A stretch of 64,000 bases of DNA from Microcystis wesenbergii NRERC-220. GTDB lineage: Bacteria; Cyanobacteriota; Cyanobacteriia; Cyanobacteriales; Microcystaceae. Under the pieces are notes generated by a model. It was not told where the DNA came from. It saw nothing but the letters and a program-made list of their open reading frames with translations, and made no database searches. The stretch spans positions 3,980,001-4,044,000 of the forward strand of contig NZ_JAVSJA010000001.1 of NCBI RefSeq assembly GCF_032027425.1, in the 5' to 3' direction. The position numbers and the translations under genes were made by a program. Positions 1 to 8,860 of this stretch are shown here, piece by piece (the first letter of the stretch is position 1; each line of letters opens with the position of its first letter).

Positions 1-1
1 C

Positions 2-175
2 AAAAGTCAAAAAGTCATCGATAACCCCGATAATCTGGCACTTACCCCTGATTTTTGCGAGCGAGTTCTAGAAATCGACCCGCTGCCGTCAAATGCGTTT
101 ATCGGTACGGTTATCCCCCTAGAAGAAGTTGGGCAATCGCTCTGTGATCAATGGTGCCATTATCGAGCAAAATAA
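2..175 (+). CDS. C-terminal end of an unidentified protein (truncated by window edge)
   Basis: An open frame enters from the left edge and runs 57 codons to a TAA at 173-175. Its composition looks coding (acidic, ends WCHYRAK), and it closes before the true htpG start at 213, so both could be real genes in the same direction. I do not recognise the family. A longer htpG reading frame starting at 129 overlaps it, but that N-terminal extension has no Hsp90 character. Confidence is limited because only the tail is visible. Confidence 0.4.
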   Translation, partial: KSQKVIDNPDNLALTPDFCERVLEIDPLPSNAFIGTVIPLEEVGQSLCDQWCHYRAK

Positions 176-212
176 AAAAGTTAGAATAGTCAAACCCTTA
201 GTGATTGAACGT

Positions 213-2186
213 ATGACGGTACTCGAAAAAGGTAATATCACGATTCATACCGAGAATATCTTCCCTATTATCAAAAAATCTCTCTACACTGACCATGAAA
301 TTTTTCTGCGGGAATTGATATCTAATAGTGTTGATGCCATCTCGAAATTAAAAATGGCTTCCTTAGCAGGAGAAACAAGAGGAGAAGTACCCGAACCAGA
401 AATTAATCTCGCCATCGATAAAGAAAATCGTACCCTATCAATTACCGATAATGGAATCGGGATGACGGGGGAAGAAATCAAGAAATATATTAACCAAGTT
501 GCCTTTTCCAGTGCGGAAGAATTTATCGATAAATACCAAAAATCAGCCAACGATTTAATCGGTCATTTTGGCCTAGGTTTCTATTCGGCTTTTATGGTGG
601 CTAAAAAGGTAGAGATTGATACTCTTTCCTATCAGGAAGGTGCTACCCCTGTCCATTGGTCTTGTGATGGTTCTCCAGAGTTTGAATTAACCGATTCTTC
701 CCGCAGCCAAATCGGCACGACTATTACCCTAACTTTGATGGATGAGGAAGGGGAATATTTAGAACCTGCCCGCATTCGCCAGTTAGTCAAAACCTACTCG
801 GATTTTATGCTCGTTCCCATTAAAATTGATGGGGAAGTGATTAATCAACAACGGGCTTTATGGAAAGAATCTCCTCAAAATCTGACGAAAGAAGACTACC
901 TAGAATTCTATCGTTATCTCTATCCTTTCCAAGAAGAACCTTTACTCTGGGTACATCTGAATACCGATTATCCTTTCTTGCTCAATGGCATTCTTTATTT
1001 TCCCAAACTCAGACCGGATGTAGATGTCTCAAAAGGACAATTAAAGTTATTCTGTAATCAGGTTTTTGTCAGCGATCATTGCGAGGAAATTATTCCCGAT
1101 TTCCTGATACCCTTGCGAGGAGTTATCGATAGTCCAGATATTCCTTTAAATGTATCTCGAAGTGCTTTAACCAAAGATCGCACCGTTCGCCGCATTGCCG
1201 ATTTTATTGCCAAAAAAATTGCTGATCGCCTCAAATCTCTCTATAACGAAGACGCAAAAGAATATATTCGTTGTTGGGGAGATGTGGGAACCTTTATTAA
1301 ATTTGGTTCCTTGAAAGAGGATAAATTTAAACAGCAGGTAGAAGATATTTTAATCTATCGGACTACCTACAAACCCCTAGAAACCCCGGTACAAGTGGCA
1401 GTGCAAACCGCCGAAGGTGACGCATGGCAAGAAGCAACGGCGAAAACTCCCCTAGAAGCGATCGAACAGGAAGGTTATACTACTCTCAAAGCCTACCTAG
1501 AACGCCATAAAGAACGCCACGAAAATCGAGTTTTTTACTGTACCGATCCTCGTAGCCAATCCACCTACGTTGAACTCTACAAAAATCAAGGCTTAGAAAT
1601 CCTTTTCTTTGATTCTTTCATCGATACTAATTACTTTATTCCTTTCCTAGAAAGAGAATACTCCGATGTGAAATTCACCCGGGTTGATTCTGAATTAGAC
1701 TCGACGCTGCTCGAACAGGATCAAGCTAGTGAAATTATCGATCCCGCCAGTAATAAAACCCGGGCTGAATTGATCAAAGAAATCTTCGCCAAAGCCCTCG
1801 ATAATTCCCGCATCAATATCAAAACTGAAGCCTTGAAATCCGATGATCCCCAAGCTACTCCCCCGGCAATTGTCTTACTTCCAGAAGCGATGCGACGCTT
1901 ACAGGAAATGACGGCAATGATGCAACAAAAAGCCATGGCTTTCCCCGAAGAACATATTCTGATGATTAATACTAATCATCCCCTCATTCAACAGATTGTC
2001 CAGATTAGTCAGGGAAGTATTGTTACCGGTAGCGGCGAATCTCCATCAGCGCAATTAGCGAAAATGCTCTGTCAGCACGTTTATGATTTAGCTGTAATCG
2101 CTCAAAAAGGATTTGATGCCGAGGGAATGCAAGCTTTTGTGGAACGTTCCAATCGCGTTCTGACTAAGCTAACCGAAAAGATTTAA
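213..2186 (+). CDS. htpG: Hsp90-family molecular chaperone HtpG
   Basis: HtpG is the cytosolic bacterial Hsp90, an ATP-driven dimeric chaperone that in cyanobacteria supports heat and light stress survival and phycobilisome assembly. The protein opens MTVLEKGNITIHTENIFPI and carries the GHKL ATPase motifs in order: ELISNSVDAISK, DNGIGMTGEE and GHFGLGFYSAFMVA, followed by the middle domain (DIPLNVSRSALTKD) and an HtpG-like dimerisation tail. At 657 residues it has the usual length for the family. I chose the ATG at 213 because homology to the Hsp90 N-terminus begins there; an upstream in-frame start at 129 adds 28 residues unlike any Hsp90. A strong hairpin terminator follows at 2221. It is monocistronic and its neighbours are unrelated. 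Confidence 0.97.
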   Translation: MTVLEKGNITIHTENIFPIIKKSLYTDHEIFLRELISNSVDAISKLKMASLAGETRGEVPEPEINLAIDKENRTLSITDNGIGMTGEEIKKYINQVAFSSAEEFIDKYQKSANDLIGHFGLGFYSAFMVAKKVEIDTLSYQEGATPVHWSCDGSPEFELTDSSRSQIGTTITLTLMDEEGEYLEPARIRQLVKTYSDFMLVPIKIDGEVINQQRALWKESPQNLTKEDYLEFYRYLYPFQEEPLLWVHLNTDYPFLLNGILYFPKLRPDVDVSKGQLKLFCNQVFVSDHCEEIIPDFLIPLRGVIDSPDIPLNVSRSALTKDRTVRRIADFIAKKIADRLKSLYNEDAKEYIRCWGDVGTFIKFGSLKEDKFKQQVEDILIYRTTYKPLETPVQVAVQTAEGDAWQEATAKTPLEAIEQEGYTTLKAYLERHKERHENRVFYCTDPRSQSTYVELYKNQGLEILFFDSFIDTNYFIPFLEREYSDVKFTRVDSELDSTLLEQDQASEIIDPASNKTRAELIKEIFAKALDNSRINIKTEALKSDDPQATPPAIVLLPEAMRRLQEMTAMMQQKAMAFPEEHILMINTNHPLIQQIVQISQGSIVTGSGESPSAQLAKMLCQHVYDLAVIAQKGFDAEGMQAFVERSNRVLTKLTEKI

Positions 2187-2220
2187 TCTATTGCCAAACT
2201 TTGGCTGTTTCGATATGCTG

Positions 2221-2248
2221 AGAGTGTGTTAATTCACACTCTTTTTTT
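2221..2248 (+). terminator. Rho-independent terminator of htpG
   Basis: Perfect 8-bp stem AGAGTGTG / CACACTCT around a 6-base loop, followed by a run of T, 35 bases after the htpG stop. Confidence 0.85.
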
Positions 2249-2300
2249 AACCTGATCAATATGATCTAGCGATAAGCTATCTTGCCGCCGTCAGCCTTGA

Positions 2301-2389
2301 ATCAGTTATCAGTTATCAGTTATCAGTTATCAGATGTAAGTTTTCAGTTCACTTATACTGTTTACTGTTTACTGTTTACTGTTTACTGA
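2301..2389. repeat. Heptameric direct repeats (TCAGTTA and TTTACTG types)
   Basis: Two tandem runs: about four to five copies of TCAGTTA at 2301-2334 and four copies of TTTACTG near 2355-2389. Related copies (TGATAAC) appear again at 2531-2578 just before the helicase gene. These are the short tandemly repeated repetitive sequences typical of bloom-forming cyanobacteria. Confidence 0.8.
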
Positions 2390-2412
2390 TAAGTAGGGAG
2401 GCACAATTATTT

Positions 2413-2528
2413 GTAGGATGGGTTAGCGGTAGCGTAACATGAGCGGGCGTTGGGTTTCATGCTTCAACCGTTCGGACCTCGGCGTGAGCTCGGTCGAACG
2501 CTGAGCTCACGGCCGAAGCCCAACCTAC
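2413..2528. repeat. Palindromic MITE-like element with GTAGG(A/T)TGGG ends
   Basis: The element begins GTAGGATGGGTT and ends with the inverse GCCCAACCTAC, giving imperfect terminal inverted repeats. It contains an internal perfect stem CGTGAGCTC (2483-2491) / GAGCTCACG (2503-2511). Together with the heptamer repeats it fills the 394-base gap between htpG and the helicase gene; I see no gene in that gap. Confidence 0.6.
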
Positions 2529-2580
2529 GTTCTGTTTACTGATAACTGTTTACTGATAACTGATAACTGATAACTGAAAA

Positions 2581-4083
2581 ATGCGCTTACCCACCCTCAA
2601 ATATGAGCGAGGAACCTTAATTCTCCATCCACCACCAAAAGGGAAAAAATGGCTAGATTTTGCCACTTGGGATGATCGTATCGAAAGATTTCGCATTTTG
2701 GCCATTCATTATCGTCCTCTCGTGGAAACCCTACAGGAGGAGGGCATTAACTTCCAAGATGAAGCAAAAGCTTTTAACAATTTAGAATTAATTGCCAGTT
2801 TTGAACGGGAACCCTACCCCCACCAAACGGAAGCCTTAATCGCTTGGAAAAAATCCCAGAGAAGGGGTGTTATCGTCCTTCCCACCGCTGCCGGTAAAAC
2901 CTATCTTGCCCAATTGGCACTACAATCGACTCCCCGCAGCACCTTAATTATCGTGCCGACTATTGATTTAATGCACCAGTGGTATGCCCAGATGTTGGCG
3001 GCTTTTCCCGATGCCGAGGTGGGATTATTAGGGGGAGGTTCTAAGGATAATAGTGCTATTTTAATCGCCACCTATCAAAGTGCGGCAATTTATTCAGAAA
3101 CTCTTGGCAATCGTTACGCTTTTTTGATTTTTGATGAATGTCATCATTTACCATCGGATTTCTTTCGGAAAATAGCGGAAGATTCGATCGCGCCCTATCG
3201 TTTAGGCTTAACAGCAACACCGGATCGCGGTGATGGTAGTCATCAGGATTTAGATTATCTTATTGGTACAATTGTTTATCAAAAAAGTCCCCAAGACTTG
3301 TCAGGAAAAGCCCTAGCGGATCATGAAATAATTCAAATTAAAGTGAAATTATCTGCCAAAGAACAGGAAAAATATCAAGAAGCAATTAAAATTCGCAATG
3401 ATTTTTTAAGAAAAAATAATCTCAGTTTGTCTGGTTTAGATGGTTGGCAAAATTTTGTCATGATTAGTGCCAGAAGTAGCGAAGGGCGCCGGGCGATGTT
3501 AGCGCACCGGGAGTCGAAGGAAATATCCTCTGGAACCCAGGGAAAATTGCGGGTTTTAGCCGAGTTAATCTGTGAACACTATCCGGAACCAATTTTAATT
3601 TTTACCAACGATAATGCCACAGTTTACCGCATTTCCGAGAGCTTTTTAATACCTGCCATAACCCATCAAACTCCCGTGAAAGAACGCCATGAAATCCTGA
3701 CCCGTTTTCGTCAGGGAGAATACAAAATTCTGGTGACTTCCCATGTTCTCAATGAAGGGGTTGATGTGCCGGAAGCGCGCATCGCGATTATTTTATCGGG
3801 AACCGGTTCCACCCGGGAATATATTCAGCGTTTAGGACGGGTGTTAAGAAAAGGGCAACAAGAGGATAAACGGGCGATTTTGTATGAAGTGATAGCCGAA
3901 AATACCACGGAGGAAAAAACCTCCCAACGACGACGGGGAGAGCAGAAAAATAAAACTAGCTATAAAACCGGTAATCGACAATTGGAATTATTGCCTTCTC
4001 CTCCGAAAAAATCTTTTTCTTTGCCGAAAGCTGCCGAATCTTCTACCCCTTGGGTGAGTTCTCCAGAGTCAGAGGAAGAATAA
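2581..4083 (+). CDS. XPB/SSL2-like SF2 DNA helicase
   Basis: A 500-residue superfamily 2 helicase of the type related to XPB/RadD and type III restriction helicases. Visible motifs: Q-like segment PYPHQTEAL, motif I LPTAAGKT (residues 100-107), motif II DECHH (185-189), motif III TATPDRGDG (211-219), and in the second RecA domain the ILSGTGSTREYIQRLGRVLRKG motif VI region (split here: STREYIQRLGRVLRKG). The first ~75 residues resemble the small N-terminal domain of bacterial XPB-like proteins, and the tail after ~445 is low complexity and basic/acidic. A role in DNA repair is likely; a defence role is possible but has no contextual support. The start at 2581 directly follows heptamer repeats and has no clear Shine-Dalgarno site. 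Confidence 0.85.
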   Translation: MRLPTLKYERGTLILHPPPKGKKWLDFATWDDRIERFRILAIHYRPLVETLQEEGINFQDEAKAFNNLELIASFEREPYPHQTEALIAWKKSQRRGVIVLPTAAGKTYLAQLALQSTPRSTLIIVPTIDLMHQWYAQMLAAFPDAEVGLLGGGSKDNSAILIATYQSAAIYSETLGNRYAFLIFDECHHLPSDFFRKIAEDSIAPYRLGLTATPDRGDGSHQDLDYLIGTIVYQKSPQDLSGKALADHEIIQIKVKLSAKEQEKYQEAIKIRNDFLRKNNLSLSGLDGWQNFVMISARSSEGRRAMLAHRESKEISSGTQGKLRVLAELICEHYPEPILIFTNDNATVYRISESFLIPAITHQTPVKERHEILTRFRQGEYKILVTSHVLNEGVDVPEARIAIILSGTGSTREYIQRLGRVLRKGQQEDKRAILYEVIAENTTEEKTSQRRRGEQKNKTSYKTGNRQLELLPSPPKKSFSLPKAAESSTPWVSSPESEEE

Positions 4084-4143
4084 AAAATTTCTCTGGGGGA
4101 TTTTACTCTATAATAAAGGTAAAAAATCTAGATTGATAGCCCT

Positions 4144-4494
4144 ATGACCGAACTTGCTCAACAAAAATGTCAACCTTATCAATCGGGTTCTTCTCCTATC
4201 ACTGCCGAGGAAATTACCGCTTTACAGGCTAAAATTCCCGATTGGAATCTCTTAGAATACGAGGGTATTCCCCGTCTGCAAAAACTCTATAAATTTGCCA
4301 ATTTTCAAGGGGCAATCGCCTTTACTAATGCCGTGGGAGAAGCGGCGGAAAAAGAAGGCCATCACCCCGCTTTATTGACAGAATGGGGTAAAGTTACCGT
4401 TTCTTGGTGGACCCATGACGTGGGCGGATTACATCAAAATGATTTCATCATGGCTGCCCGTACCGATGATATTTATCGTCAACAAAAGGCCTAA
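4144..4494 (+). CDS. 4a-hydroxytetrahydrobiopterin (pterin-4a-carbinolamine) dehydratase
   Basis: A 116-residue PCD/DCoH family protein. The enzyme dehydrates 4a-hydroxytetrahydropterin to quinonoid dihydropterin; in cyanobacteria without phenylalanine hydroxylase its role is less clear and may involve molybdopterin or pterin recycling. The signature EGHHPALLTEWGKVTVSW followed by TH supplies the two adjacent histidines plus the later conserved Trp-x-Thr-His. The family is ~95-115 residues, so the length fits. A TATAAT sits at 4109-4114 upstream. Its TAA overlaps the stop codon of the convergent dehydrogenase gene. Confidence 0.92.
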   Translation: MTELAQQKCQPYQSGSSPITAEEITALQAKIPDWNLLEYEGIPRLQKLYKFANFQGAIAFTNAVGEAAEKEGHHPALLTEWGKVTVSWWTHDVGGLHQNDFIMAARTDDIYRQQKA

Positions 4495-5369
4495 TCGTAG
4501 GCGCGAATCATCGCTTGGGTTCCCTGTTTAATTCCCTTGCCTTCGTCCAATTCCGCTACTACTTTAAATAGAGTTTCCGCTAAATCTGTCCCGGGCAGAA
4601 TTTCCCCGGCTGTCTGGGCAGTTTCTTTGACTAATCGCAAATCTTTTAAGATATGTTCAATCATAAAAGCTGGCTGTAAATCTTGGGCGAGGATTTTTGG
4701 TCCCAAATTTTCCAAAGCCCAAGAACCCGCCGCCCCCGTTTTACAGACTTCTATGACTAAATTGGGGTCTAATCCTTGAATTTTTGCCATTTTTAGAGCC
4801 TCACACAGCGCCACCATGTGAACCGCCCCCAAGACTTGATTACAGAGTTTTACCGCTTGTCCGTTGCCAATTTCGCCACACCAGCGAATAGTTTTACCCA
4901 TGGCTTGAAAACAGGGCAAACAAGTCTGAAAATCCGCTTCTTTCCCTCCCACCATAATAGTTAAAGTGCCGTTTTTCGCCCCAATATCGCCCCCAGAGAC
5001 GGGAGCATCGAGAAAACGGAGATTATTTTCCTCTAGCTTTTTACCAATCATCCTAGCGGCTTGAGAGCCAATGGTACTCATATCCACCACCAGAGTTCCC
5101 ACCGCTGCCGATTCCACGACACCCCCTGGTCCTAAAATCACCGCTTCCACGTCAGGCACATCCCCGACGCAGGTAAAGACAATCTCGGCATCCCTGACGG
5201 CGGCGGCAATATTAGAACGAATGTTCGCACCTGCTGCCCCAGCAATGGTTATCCCTGGCGCCTCTGGGGTACGATTCCAAGCATTGACAGCAAAACCTCG
5301 ACGGACAAGATTAGTCGTCATCGGCGCTCCCATCACTCCTAATCCTAAAAAGGCAATTTTTTGACTCAT
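4491..5369 (-). CDS. NAD(P)-dependent beta-hydroxyacid dehydrogenase (HIBADH/GLYR family)
   Basis: About 292 residues. Members reduce or oxidise short beta-hydroxyacids or semialdehydes (3-hydroxyisobutyrate, tartronate semialdehyde, succinic semialdehyde). The Rossmann start MSQKIAFLGLGVMGAPM has the GxGxMG dinucleotide motif and the family signature near residues 6-20. The substrate loop DAPVSGGDIGAKNGTLTIMV and the catalytic-lysine segment GNGQAVKLCNQ are intact. I chose the start at 5369; a start 5 codons upstream (5384) is possible. Substrate cannot be read from sequence; glyoxylate/succinic-semialdehyde reductase is a reasonable guess in a cyanobacterium. The gene ends overlapping the convergent dehydratase stop. 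Confidence 0.88.
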   Translation of the reverse strand: MSQKIAFLGLGVMGAPMTTNLVRRGFAVNAWNRTPEAPGITIAGAAGANIRSNIAAAVRDAEIVFTCVGDVPDVEAVILGPGGVVESAAVGTLVVDMSTIGSQAARMIGKKLEENNLRFLDAPVSGGDIGAKNGTLTIMVGGKEADFQTCLPCFQAMGKTIRWCGEIGNGQAVKLCNQVLGAVHMVALCEALKMAKIQGLDPNLVIEVCKTGAAGSWALENLGPKILAQDLQPAFMIEHILKDLRLVKETAQTAGEILPGTDLAETLFKVVAELDEGKGIKQGTQAMIRAYD

Positions 5370-5395
5370 AATTTTCGTAATCAAGGGAAGGGGAA

Positions 5396-5524
5396 TTATG
5401 AATTATGAATTATGAATTATGAAGTGGGGTGTATTTTCAGTGAACAGTAAACAGTGAACTGAAAACTAAAATCTGATAACTGATAACCGATAACCGATAA
5501 CCGATAACTGATAACTGATAACTG
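5396..5524. repeat. Heptameric repeat cluster
   Basis: Tandem GAATTAT units near 5396-5421 and a run of alternating GATAACT / GATAACC units from ~5474 to 5524, ending at the stop codon of the BRCT gene. Confidence 0.8.
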
Positions 5525-5526
5525 TT

Positions 5527-7419
5527 TTAGGATTCTACCATTTGCAGAAATTGGGCTTCTGAAAGGGTTTTTATGCCTAATTTTTGAGCCTTTTTGAGTT
5601 TCTCACCGGGGGCTTTACCGAGGAGAATATAATCAGTATTCGCACTGGGGGAACCAGTAACAGTACCACCGACATTAATAATCAATGATTTCGCTTTCTC
5701 GCGACTGATTTTGCTGAAGGTTCCTAGTATAACTACGGTTTTTCCCCTTAGGGGATTTTCTGCGGATTCTTGACTCGTTTGGACTATCTCCGCTGCGGGT
5801 TGCACTTCTAAACTTGTGTCGGCAACCGGGATTTTTTCTGCTGCTACTACCGGAGTTTCCTCGGCAATCACCGGGGGAGTTTCCGGTTCTTCTACTACAG
5901 GAGTTTCACTAATAATTGCTTCTGGTTCATTAGTGGTAATAGGAGCAGTTTGTTTAGAGAAATCGTCTCTTTCTTGCTGTAGGTTTTGAATTTTAACCTC
6001 TAAAGCGGCGATTTCTTCTTGCTTAGTTGTTAACTCACTCTCAAGCTTAATTTTTTCTTTTTCTAAAGCTTTAGCTGCCGTTTTTTGGGGTTCTAAATCT
6101 TGAGTTAGTTGGCGATTTTGTTGGCTTAATTCCTCGATATGACGGGAAGTTGTGGTTTCTAATTGGTCTTTTTCGGCACTTAACTGGTGTAGTTGAATCT
6201 CTAAATTAGAAATGTTTTCCCGATAGGTTTCTAGCTGTTGGGGTAACTGGGTTAATTTCTCTAATTGCCCTTCTAAATGGACAATTTTTGCCTGAGAATC
6301 GGCCAATTGTTGGGGTAACTGGGTTAATTCCTGTAATTGCCCTTCTAAATCAGCAATTTTTGCCTGAGAATCGGCCAATTGTTGGGGTAACTGGGTTAAT
6401 TCCTGTAATTCACCTTTTAAATCAGCAATTTTTTCGGCAGCAGTGGTTAATTCTGCCGATAATTCCCCTTTCTGGACTTCTAAAGCTTGTAACTCCAGTT
6501 TAGCCGCTTCGAGACGAGCGCCGAGACTCTCCTTTTCGGCGGTTATGGCTGTCACTTGAGCGACGATTTCTTGGAGTTTTATAGTTAAATTGTCGCATTC
6601 TTGCCCTAAAGAGAGCGATCGAGTTTGACTTACGGCTAAATCTTCGCTGAGAGACTTTTTTTGCTGCTCTAACCCGCTAATTTGACCCTGTAAGCTGGCT
6701 ATTTCTTGCTGTCCTCGCTCATACTGTTCTGTTTGGTCAGCCAGATTCTGTTCTAAGGTTTGAATTTGACCTTGCAAGTTGGGAATTTGGGCAGCTAAAT
6801 CGCTTAATTCTTGGTTTTTATGCTCTAAATCGGCCACTTTGACCTTTAATTCCTCGGCTTTTTCTAGTTCTTGCTGTAAGAGAGCTTTATCCTGTTCTAG
6901 GGTCTGAATTTGACTATAGAGAGAGGTGGTCTGTTTTTTGGTCAAGTCAAATTGACGGTTAATTTCACCTTTTTGCTGCTCTAAAGTTTGAATCTGTGCC
7001 TCTAGGCTAGTAATTTGGGCTTTTTCTGCCTCTAACTGCTCCATCAAACCAGCTTTCTCCGCTTCTATTTCCTTAGCGGTGGTTTTCAGGTGTTCGATTT
7101 CACCCTCACCTATCTGGACAGCTTGCTGGAGGGACTGGAGAGAATTTTCTAAATCCGTAGCTTTGTGCTGTAATTGGGCGGAATGTTGTTCTATGTAAAT
7201 TATTTTGGCGTGCAGCTGCTGATTTTCGTCTTTTAACTCTGATTGCGCCACTCCTAAACCCTTGACTTGAGCCAATAAATCTGAATTACTTTGCTGTAAT
7301 TGCGCTTGTGCGGCTAAAAGGGCGGTATTTTTGCTGACGAGACCAGAGCGCGACCAGAGGAATAGTCCTCCGAAAACAGCACTTAAACCTAATCCTTCAT
7401 AAATTAATTCGTTGAGCAT
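5527..7419 (-). CDS. Membrane-anchored coiled-coil protein with C-terminal BRCT domain
   Basis: A ~630-residue protein. The start at 7419 gives MLNELIYEGLGLSAVFGGLF, one hydrophobic N-terminal segment likely to anchor it in a membrane. Residues ~20-500 are a long Gln/Glu/Leu-rich coiled coil that includes three near-identical 24-residue units (LPQQLADSQAKI type). A Pro/Val/Glu-rich linker follows, then a C-terminal BRCT domain (GKTVVILGTFSKISREKAKS, NTDYILLG, KAQKLGIKTLSEAQFLQM), close to the BRCT of NAD-dependent DNA ligase. BRCT domains bind phosphoproteins or DNA ends; a tethered copy suggests a link between membrane and nucleoid or division site, which is inference. The longer frame start at 7452 adds 11 unlikely residues. 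Confidence 0.75.
   Translation of the reverse strand: MLNELIYEGLGLSAVFGGLFLWSRSGLVSKNTALLAAQAQLQQSNSDLLAQVKGLGVAQSELKDENQQLHAKIIYIEQHSAQLQHKATDLENSLQSLQQAVQIGEGEIEHLKTTAKEIEAEKAGLMEQLEAEKAQITSLEAQIQTLEQQKGEINRQFDLTKKQTTSLYSQIQTLEQDKALLQQELEKAEELKVKVADLEHKNQELSDLAAQIPNLQGQIQTLEQNLADQTEQYERGQQEIASLQGQISGLEQQKKSLSEDLAVSQTRSLSLGQECDNLTIKLQEIVAQVTAITAEKESLGARLEAAKLELQALEVQKGELSAELTTAAEKIADLKGELQELTQLPQQLADSQAKIADLEGQLQELTQLPQQLADSQAKIVHLEGQLEKLTQLPQQLETYRENISNLEIQLHQLSAEKDQLETTTSRHIEELSQQNRQLTQDLEPQKTAAKALEKEKIKLESELTTKQEEIAALEVKIQNLQQERDDFSKQTAPITTNEPEAIISETPVVEEPETPPVIAEETPVVAAEKIPVADTSLEVQPAAEIVQTSQESAENPLRGKTVVILGTFSKISREKAKSLIINVGGTVTGSPSANTDYILLGKAPGEKLKKAQKLGIKTLSEAQFLQMVES
6233..6448 (-). 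repeat. Three 72-bp tandem repeats inside the coiled-coil gene
   Basis: Units 6233-6304, 6305-6376 and 6377-6448. The middle and outer units share long identical blocks such as TTGGGGTAACTGGGTTAAT. Each encodes a 24-residue coiled-coil unit, so copy number changes keep the frame. Confidence 0.85.
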
Positions 7420-7589
7420 ATCTACCCTCCTAGACAAGCGAAAAACAGTCACCTAACCGAACTGATGCGGCAATTTTGGTTATAGACCTACATCTCTACT
7501 TATATCAGTTACGGGGTGCATTCGGGGAAAGGGCGGGGAAAAAGTCACTTCTTTCCTCCCGGTGTAAAAAGGTGATTTAGCTATTCGCG

Positions 7590-7680
7590 TTATGCTAATT
7601 TGTACCTGATCCCATTCTTGGGTGATTTCCTGGTCAATTTCTTCCTGATGATTAAAATAGTAGCCTATTGCCGCAGGAGC
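7590..7680 (-). pseudogene. Possible antitoxin (DUF433-like) C-terminal remnant
   Basis: Within the 434-base gap between the BRCT gene and the nuclease-like gene, the reverse strand reads APAAIGYYFNHQEEIDQEI then TQEWDQVQ. This resembles the helical end of DUF433-type antitoxins (AxxYYxxHxEEID). There is no start or upstream domain. The rest of 7453-7853 holds two HIP1 octamers and nothing else I can name. Confidence 0.35.
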
Positions 7681-7889
7681 TTCGGCTGATAATTATCCAT
7701 TGTCAATTGCCTATTATCCATTGACTGCGATCGCCTTTTGACCTTTGACCCCTTCCCCTTGAACTGCGATCGCTGATTAGTTGATAGTCAATAATTGATT
7801 GAAAAAACACGGATGAGAAGCTAGGGACATTTTTTCTGGGCCAAGTCGCTAGAATGGGACTAGACTTCTCAAGCTTGAAGAATCTTCCT

Positions 7890-8492
7890 ATGTCAGACGC
7901 TGTAACGATCGCCGATATTTACAAGTTATTTGAAAGAACTGAGGCCCAATTTGCCGAGTTTCAAAAGGAAGCTGATCGCCGCAGTGCCGAAGCTGATCGC
8001 CGCAGAGAGGAAGCTAATCGCACGATGGAAGAATTAAAAAAACAGGTACAAGAAACGACCAAAGCTGTTAATAACCTAACAACACGCTGGGGCAGATTCG
8101 TTGAAGAAATGGTAGAGCCTGCGGTGGTGCGTTTATTTCAGGAACGGGGCATTGATGTCACCCAAACGATGAGTCGCTTGAAAAGTAAGCGTCCTGGGGC
8201 GGCAATGGAGATTGATATTGTGGCGGTGAATGGGAGCGAGTTGGTGGCGGTAGAATGTAAATCTCGACTGTCGAGGGATGATGTAGATGATTTTGTCAGC
8301 CGATTACAGCGATTTAAGGTTGCTTTCCCCCAATTTCGAGAGTTTCGGGTTTATGGGGCAGTGGCAGGCATTGAAATTGATCAGGGGATAGATGTCTATG
8401 CCTATCGGCGCGGTTTGTTTGTGATTAAGCAGTCGGGGGAAACGGTTAAAATTATCAATGATACTCAGTTTCAACCTTTGGGTTTTGCTTAA
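7890..8492 (+). CDS. Coiled-coil protein with PD-(D/E)XK-like nuclease domain (DUF3782-like)
   Basis: About 200 residues. The N-terminal half is a charged coiled coil with a duplicated EADRRSAEADRRREEANR stretch. The C-terminal half carries a nuclease-fold pattern: AAMEIDIVAVNGSELVAVECK gives D...ExK spacing (split as AAMEIDIVAVNG and ELVAVECKS), typical of the PD-(D/E)XK superfamily and of many cyanobacterial DUF3782/DUF1626-type proteins. Biological role is unknown; such proteins are abundant in multicopy families in cyanobacteria. The start at 7890 (MSDAVTIADIYKLFERTEAQ) fits family members; a start at 7854 is also open. It stands alone ahead of the hicBA region. Confidence 0.65.
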   Translation: MSDAVTIADIYKLFERTEAQFAEFQKEADRRSAEADRRREEANRTMEELKKQVQETTKAVNNLTTRWGRFVEEMVEPAVVRLFQERGIDVTQTMSRLKSKRPGAAMEIDIVAVNGSELVAVECKSRLSRDDVDDFVSRLQRFKVAFPQFREFRVYGAVAGIEIDQGIDVYAYRRGLFVIKQSGETVKIINDTQFQPLGFA

Positions 8493-8560
8493 GGTGTTTA
8501 ATCTCTTTTTTAAGAAGGCGTAATTTTGCGATCGCCTTTTTAATTAATAATGAATAGTTG

Positions 8561-8585
8561 ATAATGTAAACTGTCAGGAGTCATT
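8561..8585 (+). repeat. 25-bp direct repeat, left copy (promoter/SD scar)
   Basis: Begins ATAATGTAAACTGTCAGGAG and continues TCATT; identical to 9620-9644. The right copy is the promoter and ribosome-binding site of an antitoxin gene; the left copy has no gene behind it. The two copies bracket hicA, hicB and the DUF433 gene. Confidence 0.85.
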
Positions 8586-8674
8586 ACGGCGGATTGTTAG
8601 TTTTATTTTATTATCCAAATTAGTAGCCGCAAACACGCACCCTACACTCTACAGCAGCTTAACAGGAGTCGCAC

Positions 8675-8860
8675 TCATGGTTCTGGTATTTGTAAATCTC
8701 GACAAATTTTTCGCGTCAAGAATTCATTGATTTCACGATGGCGCGGAATGGCTGAAGATTTCTGATTGACACGATTTACATAAATCGTATGATTGCCGCC
8801 CTCTCTTAAGAATTCACAGCCATAATTTTCTAAATGACGAATTAAGTTTATGCGTTTCAT
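8675..8860 (-). CDS. hicA: HicA-family mRNA interferase toxin
   Basis: A 61-residue HicA (YcfA) toxin with a dsRBD-like fold: MKRINLIRHLENYGCEFLRE, then GGNHTIYVN (the GxxH catalytic histidine) and IPRHREINEFLTRKICRDL. HicA cleaves mRNA or tmRNA independently of the ribosome until bound by HicB. Its ATG overlaps the hicB TGA by 4 bases, so the two are translationally coupled, with the antitoxin gene first (inverse of the classical hicAB order but common in cyanobacteria). Confidence 0.9.
   Translation of the reverse strand: MKRINLIRHLENYGCEFLREGGNHTIYVNRVNQKSSAIPRHREINEFLTRKICRDLQIPEP

Noticed and set aside
2301-2578. Heptamer repeats as CRISPR or origin iterons
   Set aside because: Units are 7 bp, contiguous and occur at many unrelated loci, as short tandem repeats do.
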